Part shown: positions 18,421-26,498 of the stretch, piece by piece | Numbering within the stretch: the stretch's first letter is position 1 | Layout of the letters: each line of letters starts with the position of its first letter | Assembly (NCBI GenBank): GCA_019456195.1 | Contig: VRUK01000025.1 | Coordinates: forward strand, 1-56,601 | Reading direction: 5' to 3' | Origin: Planctomycetota bacterium | GTDB taxonomy: Bacteria > Planctomycetota > Phycisphaerae > Sedimentisphaerales > Anaerobacaceae | DNA length: 56,601 nt | Position numbers and translations under genes: made by a program | Notes under the pieces: generated by a model | Databases searched by the model: none | Seen by the model: only the letters and a program-made list of their open reading frames with translations | What the model was told of the DNA's origin: nothing

Positions 18421-19545
18421 ATGCAACAAAAGCAAAGCCAACCGAATAAGACCAATGATTTGACCCGGCGCGAGTTTATGCGTGATGGTGCGATAGCCGC
18501 GGCGGGTATGGCTGTGGGTTTTGGCGCTGCGGGCAGTAAGAATGCCTTTGCAGATGGTGTCATCCGAAATACCCCCAGCTACAATCCCGATATGGAATAT
18601 CGGCGGCTCGGGAAAACCAACATTTGGGTTTCGGCCGTGTGTTTAGGGGGGCACTGGAAACGAGTTGATAAGATGGTGCCCGGTGTTTTTGCGACCAAGG
18701 CCTGGCTGAGTGCAAAGCTCGACATGGACGGCTTTGTTAAGAATCGTCGCGATGTCGTAACTCGTTGTATGGAAGTGGGTATTAACTATATCGATGCATG
18801 CACCTGGCAGGAGGTAATGACATATAGCAGAGCGCTTAAAGGCAGACGTGACAAGATGTACCTCGGATTTTCCTGGTACCAGGAGGAGATGCGAAAGAAA
18901 GATTTCCGCACGGTCAATGCTCTGCTTGGAACTCTCGAGAAGGGAATGCGCGAAGCGAAACTCGATTACGTAGATGTCTGGCGCATCACAATGCTTTCTC
19001 AGAGCGGAAGACATACCACCAGCGAAGTGGATGAAATGATGGGTGCCCTTGAGAAGGCCAGGAAACAGGGTAAAGTTCGTTTCACAGGACTATCCTCGCA
19101 TGACCGTGAGCATATTAAGTGGATGATTGAGACATACCCCACTGTACTTCAGGTTGTCTGCACACCTTACACCGCAAAAAGCAAGGTGCTGCCTACGGAC
19201 AGTGTTTTCGATGCAATTAAGAAGCATGATGTAGGCGTCTTCGGCATTAAGCCGTTCGCAGGTACTTCGCTGTTTAAGGGTGATAGTTCACCAAACAGCC
19301 CGACCGCCGAAGAAGACGACAAGCTTGCGCGTATGGCTATTCGATATATTCTTGGCAACACGGCTTTAACGGCGCCTATTCCGGGCATGATTAATCCACA
19401 ACAGGTGGATAATATGGCCAGGGCCGTCAAGGAGCATCGCCAGCTCGACGTGGCTGAGGCAAAGGAATTAGAAGAAGCGATGGACCAAGCCTGGGCAAAG
19501 CTGCCGGCACATTACAATTGGCTGAAAGACTGGGAATACGTGTAG
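18421..19545 (+). CDS. Tat-exported aldo/keto-reductase-like protein lacking most of the catalytic tetrad
   Basis: 374 residues; LTRREFMRDGAIAAAGMAVG is a Tat signal and GAGGAG-type Shine-Dalgarno bases precede the ATG. It is a close relative of the protein at 15200-16207, sharing MEYRRLGKTN, SAVCLGGHWK, NYIDACT, KGRRDKMYLG and the C-terminal 'HYNWLKDWEYV'. Asp125 is kept, but the Tyr position is Gln130, the Lys position Ser151 and the His position Thr190 (DVWRIT). About 30 extra residues (about 80-110) are inserted before the second barrel strand. It lies between ThuA-like and GH51 genes, so the family may have a non-reductase, sugar-binding or modified catalytic role in glycan breakdown. 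Confidence 0.86.
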   Translation: MQQKQSQPNKTNDLTRREFMRDGAIAAAGMAVGFGAAGSKNAFADGVIRNTPSYNPDMEYRRLGKTNIWVSAVCLGGHWKRVDKMVPGVFATKAWLSAKLDMDGFVKNRRDVVTRCMEVGINYIDACTWQEVMTYSRALKGRRDKMYLGFSWYQEEMRKKDFRTVNALLGTLEKGMREAKLDYVDVWRITMLSQSGRHTTSEVDEMMGALEKARKQGKVRFTGLSSHDREHIKWMIETYPTVLQVVCTPYTAKSKVLPTDSVFDAIKKHDVGVFGIKPFAGTSLFKGDSSPNSPTAEEDDKLARMAIRYILGNTALTAPIPGMINPQQVDNMARAVKEHRQLDVAEAKELEEAMDQAWAKLPAHYNWLKDWEYV

Positions 19546-19717
19546 TAGCCCATCTTGCCTGTATGACATAGAGCCCTTGTTTTCCGATAGCGATTGATAT
19601 CGACGATGCAGCAGTTACGAAAGCATCAGCCGAAGCGATGGATGTGTAATAGTGATTCTCTGTCACTGATTTCTCATGTGAACTAATCTTCTGAGTTTCT
19701 ATGGAAAGGACATGAAA

Positions 19718-21334
19718 ATGAAGCGTAGTGAGCAGAAGAAACGCTTGTTTGTAATGGCCGGAAATAAAGGAATAATTTGCCTTGTGATTGCAGCATTGAT
19801 AGCTGGTTGTGCCTCAACGCCTTTTGTTGACAAAGCGGAGCGAGGAAAATCAGCGATAAATAAGCTGGTTATTCACACCGACAAAGGCAAGGAAACTATT
19901 AACAGGAATATTTACGGCCACTTCTCTGAGCACTTGGGCAGGTGTATCTACGATGGTTTATGGGTCGGTGAAGATTCGAAAATTCCGAACACACGCGGTA
20001 TTCGTAATGACGTAGTCGAGGCTTTAAGGCGGATTAAGATACCGGTGCTGCGCTGGCCGGGCGGTTGCTTTGCCGATGAGTATCACTGGAAAGAAGGTAT
20101 AGGCCCACGCCAGCAACGTCCCAGCATGATAAATACCCATTGGGGTATGGTCAAAGAAACCAACGCCTTCGGTACTCATGAGTTTCTGGATTTGTGCGAA
20201 CAGCTTGAATGCGAGGCGTACGTTGCAGGTAACGTTGGCTCCGGTACTGCTGAAGAGATGCAGGACTGGGTCGAATATATGACGTCCGATGCCGATAGCG
20301 AAATGGCCAACCTTCGCCGGTTCAATGGACGGGACAAGCCATGGCGGGTAAAATACTTCGGCGTGGGTAATGAGAACTGGGGTTGTGGCGGAAATATGTC
20401 ACCGGAATATTACGCCGATCTATATAATCGCTTTCAAACCTATGTACGCAGCTACTCCGGCAACCGTATCGTCAAAATTGCATGCGGGCCCGGCAGCGAG
20501 AACTACCCGTGGATGACAACCGTTATGGAACGTTCTCATCGAAGAATGAATGCGATTAGTCTTCATCACTATGTCCGGGGAACGGGCAACTGGACTAAAA
20601 AGGGAAGCGCGACACAGTTCGATGAGGTGGAATGGTTTGCATTGATGAAAAACACGCTGACTATCAACCCGTTACTGAAGAATAATATCGAGATAATGGA
20701 TCGGTTCGATCCCCGCAAACGTATCGGTTTGTTCGTAGATGAGTGGGGTACGTGGTGGGACACCGAACCCGGCACGAACCCAGGTTTCCTGTACCAGCAA
20801 AACACCATCCGGGATGCAGTCTCAACCGGCATATTCCTCAACGCTTTCAACAATCACTGCGACCGCGTGAAAATGGCAAACATTGCACAGACCGTCAATG
20901 TCTTGCAGGCGATGATTTTGACTAAAGCCGAAAAGATGGTCCTGACGCCGACCTATCATGTTTTTGAGATGTACAAAGTCCATCATGATGCTGTGATGCT
21001 GCATGTTGAGCTGCAATGCGGTGATTACCGGTTCGGAGACGAAAAAATTCCGTCCATCAATGTTTCGGCCTCTAAAGATACCACGGGAAAGATTCATATA
21101 ACACTTTGCAATCTGGACCCCACAAAATCAGCAGAACTTGTTTGCGAGCTTCAAGGTACCAGACCTTCAAGCATATCAGGCCGGGCATTAACAGCAGATG
21201 CTATGAACGCGCACAATACTTTTGATAATCCCCAAGAAGTCCAACCCGTTGCCTTCGATAAATTTGATTTTGAAGGTAATATTTTAACGGCAACGCTGCC
21301 GCCCAAATCTGTTGTGCTCTTGGGGATTAAATAA
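19718..21334 (+). CDS. GH51 alpha-L-arabinofuranosidase lipoprotein
   Basis: 538 residues from ATG 19718, with AGGA seven bases upstream; the ATG at 19712 is too close to it. The signal ends in LIAGC, a lipobox, so the enzyme is probably membrane-anchored. The GH51 pattern is complete: NIYGHFSEHLGRCIYDGLW, VLRWPGGCFADEYHW, the acid/base Glu in GVGNENWG (E221 counting from 19712) and the nucleophile Glu in FVDEWGTWW (E344). The C-terminal region gives the beta-domain of retaining clan GH-A arabinofuranosidases. It should release alpha-linked L-arabinofuranose. The following sulfatase starts within 45 bp, so the genes are co-transcribed. Confidence 0.93.
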   Translation: MKRSEQKKRLFVMAGNKGIICLVIAALIAGCASTPFVDKAERGKSAINKLVIHTDKGKETINRNIYGHFSEHLGRCIYDGLWVGEDSKIPNTRGIRNDVVEALRRIKIPVLRWPGGCFADEYHWKEGIGPRQQRPSMINTHWGMVKETNAFGTHEFLDLCEQLECEAYVAGNVGSGTAEEMQDWVEYMTSDADSEMANLRRFNGRDKPWRVKYFGVGNENWGCGGNMSPEYYADLYNRFQTYVRSYSGNRIVKIACGPGSENYPWMTTVMERSHRRMNAISLHHYVRGTGNWTKKGSATQFDEVEWFALMKNTLTINPLLKNNIEIMDRFDPRKRIGLFVDEWGTWWDTEPGTNPGFLYQQNTIRDAVSTGIFLNAFNNHCDRVKMANIAQTVNVLQAMILTKAEKMVLTPTYHVFEMYKVHHDAVMLHVELQCGDYRFGDEKIPSINVSASKDTTGKIHITLCNLDPTKSAELVCELQGTRPSSISGRALTADAMNAHNTFDNPQEVQPVAFDKFDFEGNILTATLPPKSVVLLGIK

Positions 21335-21375
21335 TTAAGTAACTGTAATTTACACAAATATTGATGAGGCAGGAT

Positions 21376-22878
21376 ATGAATCGACGCAATTTCTTAAAAG
21401 CCGCAGGTATTGGAATAGCATCCTTGGCAATGCCGGGCTGTGCCGATGGCTTGCAGTCAGGCTGCGGTATTGCAGGTTCCGGGAAACCTAATATCGTTTT
21501 TATTATGGCCGACGATATGGGCTATGGCGACCTCGGCTGCTACAATAAGAAATCAAAGATTCCAACGCCTAATATGGACGGCTTAGCAACCGAAGGTATG
21601 CGTTTTACCGATGCCCACTCTCCATCTGCCGTCTGCACCCCTACCCGCTACGGTGTGCTGACGGGGCGATACTGCTGGCGAAGCCGCCTGAAAAGGGGTG
21701 TTCTCGGCGGTTATTCACCGGCTTTAATCGATTCTAATCGCATGACGGTAGCCTCAATGCTAAAACAATATGGTTATACCACCGCTTGTATCGGCAAGTG
21801 GCATCTTGGCCTGGGCAACAACAAAAAGACAGATTACGATAAGCCGCTCGTTCCCGGCCCCAATGCACTTGGCTTTGATTATTTTTATGGGATCCCCGCG
21901 TCACTGGATATGACTCCATACTGCTATGTTGAGAACGACCGGCCCGTGGTAAAGCCTACATTAACAACCGAAGCCGGCAAGGCCAATGAAGATGGCTGGT
22001 GGCGGGCCGGAGCAATCGCGCCGGGTTTTAAGCATGTCGAGGTTCTGCCAAGACTGACTGAAAAAGCAGTGGAGTATATCGACGACCATACTAATACATC
22101 ACCGGACAAACCTTTCTTTATGTATTTTCCCCTGCCGGCACCCCACTGTCCCATCGCCCCTGCTGATTTTGTCAAAGGACGCAGCAAAGCGGGAGGCTAT
22201 GGCGACTTTGTCGTAGAAGTTGACTGGACGGTTGGGCAGGTTGTCAAGGCTCTGCAGCGCAACGGACTTACCGGCAATACATTGATCTTCCTTACCAGTG
22301 ATAACGGCTCGCCGGGCCGGACAAAGATAAAGCGAGACCCATATTCGATTATAGAAATTTACAGTCACTATCCCAATGGTGATTTGCGCGGCGTCAAGGC
22401 CGACTCCTGGGACGGTGGCCATCGCGAACCGTTTATAGCCCGTTGGCCGGGCAAAATTCCCGCTGGCACTACTAACGATGAAATCATCTGTCTTACGGAT
22501 TTAATGGCGACTTGTGCGGCTATTGTCGGCGCAAAACTTCCCTATAATGCCGGTGAAGACAGTTTCAATATACTGCCCGCTCTCTCGGGTCAAAAGCTAA
22601 ATAAGCCGATACGCGAAGCTATTGTGCACCATTCCCTCTCAGGAATGTTTTCCATCCGGCAGGGAAAGTGGAAGCTCATATTAGGCCTCGGCTCCGGCGG
22701 CTTCACTAAGCCACAAAAAATCAAACCCAAACAGGGCCAGCCAGCCGGACAGCTTTATAATCTCCAGGATGATTTAGCCGAAAGCAACAACTTATGGAGC
22801 AAACATCCCCAAATCGTCGAGCGGCTGACCAAGCTGCTGGAAAAGTATAAAGAACAAGGCCGCACACGCCCGATTTAG
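21376..22878 (+). CDS. Formylglycine-dependent sulfatase (arylsulfatase A-like)
   Basis: 500 residues from ATG 21376, giving MNRRNFLKAAGIGIASLAMP, a Tat-type signal that also contains a cysteine (MPGC) suited to lipidation. An upstream TTG/ATG (21361/21364) is in frame but poorly supported. Sulfatase signatures: PNIVFIMADDMGYGDLGC, the modified Cys in VCTPTRYGVLTGRY (C87 from this start), GKWHLG and FLTSDNGSPGR. The VCTPTR and GYGDLG forms are typical of the large S1 arylsulfatase A group. It would remove sulfate esters from a glycan before or alongside the upstream GH51. No activating enzyme is encoded here. Confidence 0.92.
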   Translation: MNRRNFLKAAGIGIASLAMPGCADGLQSGCGIAGSGKPNIVFIMADDMGYGDLGCYNKKSKIPTPNMDGLATEGMRFTDAHSPSAVCTPTRYGVLTGRYCWRSRLKRGVLGGYSPALIDSNRMTVASMLKQYGYTTACIGKWHLGLGNNKKTDYDKPLVPGPNALGFDYFYGIPASLDMTPYCYVENDRPVVKPTLTTEAGKANEDGWWRAGAIAPGFKHVEVLPRLTEKAVEYIDDHTNTSPDKPFFMYFPLPAPHCPIAPADFVKGRSKAGGYGDFVVEVDWTVGQVVKALQRNGLTGNTLIFLTSDNGSPGRTKIKRDPYSIIEIYSHYPNGDLRGVKADSWDGGHREPFIARWPGKIPAGTTNDEIICLTDLMATCAAIVGAKLPYNAGEDSFNILPALSGQKLNKPIREAIVHHSLSGMFSIRQGKWKLILGLGSGGFTKPQKIKPKQGQPAGQLYNLQDDLAESNNLWSKHPQIVERLTKLLEKYKEQGRTRPI

Positions 22879-22927
22879 TAAGCCGCTTTTACGATGATGA
22901 AAATCTCCGATCAACAGGAGCAGATAT

Positions 22928-24373
22928 ATGACTACGCAAAACTGCACACGACGTTCTTTTCTAAGGTCTATGGGTATAGGAGCCGCGTCGCTTGCAATGC
23001 CCGAATTGGCTGTTGGCAGAGCAAAATTTGTACAACGAAAGAGCCAAAGTCCCAATCTGCTGATTATCCACACAGACCAACTGAGCTGCTGGGCTATCAG
23101 TATCTATGCAAAGCAGCGGACCGACACGGCGAACTATGGGAAGGTTCTCGTAAAAACGCCTTACATCGATTCTCTTGCACAAGAAGGTGCAATCTTCTAT
23201 AACTTCTTTACCAACAGCGCAGTTTGCACGCCTTCCCGAGGTTGTCTTGTTACCGGGCGATATCCGCACGCTCATGGTGCTTATAAAAACAATATAGAGT
23301 TGAATCGCGATGAGATAACTATCGCCCATATCCTGCAAAATAACGGCTATGAAACCGGCTATGCGGGAAAGTGGCACATTGACGGGCCGCCGAAACCGGG
23401 CTGGCTCAAGCCCCAGCGTTCTATGGGATTTGCGGACTGCCGTTTTATGTTCAATCGAGGCCACTGGAAGAATATAGTTGACCAGCCCGAAGGAAACCCG
23501 GAAGTGTCACCTTATAAAGTTATTGGTGATAAAAAGACCTTTACTACAGACTGGCTTGCCGGCAAAACAATAGATTTTATAAAAAAGCCCAAACGAAAAC
23601 CTTTCTTCTATATGGTGAGTATCCCCGACCCTCATGGGCCGTTCACTGTCCGTGAGCCGTATATGAGTATGTACAAACCCGAGGATATGACAGTTCCGAA
23701 CAACTTTAAGGAGTCACCTACAAATAAAGGTAATAAGAAAACAGCCGTGCAGATGCAAAAGAGCAAGGCATATTACTGCGGCCTTGTAAAGTGCATAGAC
23801 GACAACGTCGGGCGTATCCTTAAAGCACTAAAAGACGAAAGTATTTTCGATGATACAATCATTGTTTTCACAACCGACCACGGTGAATATATGGGCGAGC
23901 ACGGCCTTTATGGAAAGAATCAATGGTACCGAACCGCTTACCAAATCCCGTTTATAGTTCGCTGGCCGAAGAGAATAAGACCCGGCACCGTGATTAATAA
24001 TTTCGTGACCAATGTTGATGTCCAGCAAACTCTTCTCGGTCTGATGGGAATTAAGCCGTGCGGGCGGGAACAGGGCCGAGATGCCTCCGGCCTGCTACGA
24101 GGCAAGAAAATCAAATGGACTAACGAGGCGATGATTCATCATTCATCACTCGAATCAGCGGGAATTTTTACGCCCGAATACGAGCTTGTCTTAAAATCCA
24201 AAGGTAATCACATGCTCTTCGACCGTATCAACGACCCGGAGCAGACTAAAAATCTCTACAATAATCCAAAGTACACGAAAGTTATGGGAGATTTAGCCAA
24301 GCGCATTGTCCGCCATAATATCGACGTTAGCGCTCCTGCTGCGTCCTGGCTGAAAAAATTAAATATCGGCTAA
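22928..24373 (+). CDS. Formylglycine-dependent sulfatase
   Basis: 481 residues; CTRRSFLRSMGIGAASLAMP is a Tat signal and AGGAG lies seven bases before the ATG. Signatures: PNLLIIHTDQLSCW, the Cys to be modified in AVCTPSRGCLVTGRYPHAHG (C100), YAGKWHIDGPPKPG and FTTDHGEYMGEHGLY. The DHGEYMGEH block resembles the sulfatase at 9317-10798 more than its direct neighbour, so the operon carries two different sulfatase subtypes. It is the last gene of the plus-strand operon and converges with the esterase gene only 13 bp away. Substrate unknown. Confidence 0.92.
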   Translation: MTTQNCTRRSFLRSMGIGAASLAMPELAVGRAKFVQRKSQSPNLLIIHTDQLSCWAISIYAKQRTDTANYGKVLVKTPYIDSLAQEGAIFYNFFTNSAVCTPSRGCLVTGRYPHAHGAYKNNIELNRDEITIAHILQNNGYETGYAGKWHIDGPPKPGWLKPQRSMGFADCRFMFNRGHWKNIVDQPEGNPEVSPYKVIGDKKTFTTDWLAGKTIDFIKKPKRKPFFYMVSIPDPHGPFTVREPYMSMYKPEDMTVPNNFKESPTNKGNKKTAVQMQKSKAYYCGLVKCIDDNVGRILKALKDESIFDDTIIVFTTDHGEYMGEHGLYGKNQWYRTAYQIPFIVRWPKRIRPGTVINNFVTNVDVQQTLLGLMGIKPCGREQGRDASGLLRGKKIKWTNEAMIHHSSLESAGIFTPEYELVLKSKGNHMLFDRINDPEQTKNLYNNPKYTKVMGDLAKRIVRHNIDVSAPAASWLKKLNIG

Positions 24374-24386
24374 AATTCTTTTTCGA

Positions 24387-26426
24387 TCAATATTTATTTG
24401 TCGGCTCACCCAGAGCATTTAGAGGCTGTTCGATAATTAATTTATCTCCCAAAGTCTCAGCCAGGTTTGGTAAATCATATACTTTTAATGCTCCGTGGAC
24501 ATTGTTTACGAATTGATTTACAGATATACCTGACTCAATGACATCAGACCAGCAGACAAGCCCTCGCGTAAGTTTAACCGATCCGAACAAATTCGGTTCG
24601 AGTGCCGCGGCGTGCAGGGCTGGGATGCAAACGTTACCGGTCGCAACCAAATCCACGGGACCATCTTTTTGCTCTTGCAGAAATCGCGCACAGGTCAATA
24701 TATCTTCGCCGCGCATTCCAACGTATGACCGGCCTAATAGATATGCGGTATAAACATTTTTCCAATCGAACCCTGTCGCCTCTCCAAGTTTACTCTTTGA
24801 ACCTTGTTGGGTTTCACCCGTTCCGCGGACATCTACGGCTAAGACCGACCGTCCGGATTTAACTAACTTCTCAATAGGCCCGCCCGCCCCGGCATCCTCT
24901 TTGTTCCCTTTTTCATGTATATACAACACAAATCCCTTGGAATCTGTTTGTTTGGCTGTAAACATAAGGGCCGGCAGATATATGCCATCTTCGGATTTTA
25001 GAATCATTTTTTTAATAAAGTATCCGTCTCTCTCAATGACACCCAACACCTCGACTTTCGGCTCAGGCAGCTCCTCTAACTTTCGGATACCCGTTATTGT
25101 ACGTATCTGGTTAAGCATTTTACTTTGCGATGTTTTTGTCCAAAGTCTCTGACGCTTTCCGGCTAATTTCTTTTCATAGTCCCTGTTCAAATCGTATGTT
25201 GACCGTGCCCCTTGCAGATTCATAACCTGGCCGGTAGGTGAACATTGAATTTCTTCTTCGCTGAGCAATTTAACGGCCGGTTCGGTTATCGGCTCGTCTT
25301 TTTTAAGCAGCCATCGTGCCATCCATCTTACGACCCCCTGCCGCTGGATCTTATTGTAATTGTGAGAGGCATCGTTTTCCAACAGGTCTATACGTTCAGC
25401 AAATCCCATGCGTGTATAGAGACGCTTTGCATAGCGGAAGGAGTTCCAGACCCCCTGGATATCAAAGAAGTCATTGGTCGCGGCACAGATGATGGTCGGT
25501 TTCGGCGCCCGCATCATAAGGTAGTCTGCGTGGTCCATTCCGAAAGCAATCTGACCGTAAATGTTCTGTTCGGCATCCTGTGGTCCGATGGTTGATAGAA
25601 GGCGCTCGAAACTCGTAATATAACAGCTCGGTGCCGCTGCAACGATGCGGTCGTCAAGTGACATCAGATGCGAGGTCTGAGTCCCCCCGCCGCTGTTGCC
25701 TGTGCAGCCGATGCGATTAGGATCAATTTCCGGACGCGATTGCAGATAGTCAATACCTCGCATACTGTCCCATAATTCAAACGAGGCCGTATTGCGGCCG
25801 AGAAGAATACTACCGACTCCTACCATAGTGTGGGCCTTTGTTCCCTGCAAATCAGGGAACTGTGAAAGCAGTTGGCTGCGCTCACCCTGGTCGATAGGGT
25901 CAAAGACCATCGCCGCCATACCATTTAGCGCCAGCAATGCTCCCATAGTCTGATAGGCTTCAGAGGCCTTACCATTCCGGCTGTGACCGCAGGGTACCAG
26001 CACGCCGGGGTAAGGTGCTTTATGTTTTCTGGAATCTGGCAAGAATAAAGCGGCGCTTACATAGTGCTTCGGCTGGCTCTCGAAAATAATTTTTTCCACT
26101 TTATAGCCGCGTCGATGGACTTCACCCGTGATGCGCGCTTTCAGAGGTGTTCGTCGCGGCAAAGGGCCGATAGCTTCGAGAAATTTATTACGAAGTCGCT
26201 TTTGGTACTCGACTATCTGTTCCGGCGTCTTGCGCTGCTCATAATCTGCTTTCCAACGCTCAAACTCCTTTTGTGCCTGGCTTAGCAGGTAATGTTTCAT
26301 CATATTGACCGGCTTTACACCTTTGATAGTATCGGGCAAGACTTTAAGATTTTCGTCCGCAAACGTTACGGTATTAAGAAGTAAAGACAGACACATAACC
26401 GCAATGGACACCTTTTGTAGATTCAT
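24387..26426 (-). CDS. Exported tandem alpha/beta-hydrolase (acetyl xylan esterase-like)
   Basis: 679 residues, signal peptide to about residue 23 (TVTFA). Two alpha/beta-hydrolase units are fused. The first (about 100-375) has an intact nucleophile elbow, G-N-S245-G-G-G, in IGCTGNSGGGTQ, and the probable catalytic His in ENDASHNYN. The second (about 440-670) keeps the fold (VLYIHEKG, VDVRGTGETQQGS) but at the elbow has ATGNVCIPALH, without a serine, so it is probably non-catalytic. The family is annotated as acetyl xylan esterase or prolyl oligopeptidase-like in planctomycetes. AGGAGG precedes the ATG. It is the last gene of the arabinose operon and may remove acetyl or other esters from arabinose-rich chains. 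Confidence 0.82.
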   Translation of the reverse strand: MNLQKVSIAVMCLSLLLNTVTFADENLKVLPDTIKGVKPVNMMKHYLLSQAQKEFERWKADYEQRKTPEQIVEYQKRLRNKFLEAIGPLPRRTPLKARITGEVHRRGYKVEKIIFESQPKHYVSAALFLPDSRKHKAPYPGVLVPCGHSRNGKASEAYQTMGALLALNGMAAMVFDPIDQGERSQLLSQFPDLQGTKAHTMVGVGSILLGRNTASFELWDSMRGIDYLQSRPEIDPNRIGCTGNSGGGTQTSHLMSLDDRIVAAAPSCYITSFERLLSTIGPQDAEQNIYGQIAFGMDHADYLMMRAPKPTIICAATNDFFDIQGVWNSFRYAKRLYTRMGFAERIDLLENDASHNYNKIQRQGVVRWMARWLLKKDEPITEPAVKLLSEEEIQCSPTGQVMNLQGARSTYDLNRDYEKKLAGKRQRLWTKTSQSKMLNQIRTITGIRKLEELPEPKVEVLGVIERDGYFIKKMILKSEDGIYLPALMFTAKQTDSKGFVLYIHEKGNKEDAGAGGPIEKLVKSGRSVLAVDVRGTGETQQGSKSKLGEATGFDWKNVYTAYLLGRSYVGMRGEDILTCARFLQEQKDGPVDLVATGNVCIPALHAAALEPNLFGSVKLTRGLVCWSDVIESGISVNQFVNNVHGALKVYDLPNLAETLGDKLIIEQPLNALGEPTNKY

Positions 26427-26498
26427 AATTCGCCTCCTGTTATCTAATATTTTTCATATCACATTTATCCGGCAGGACAATTGAGCTTTAGTTTGCCG

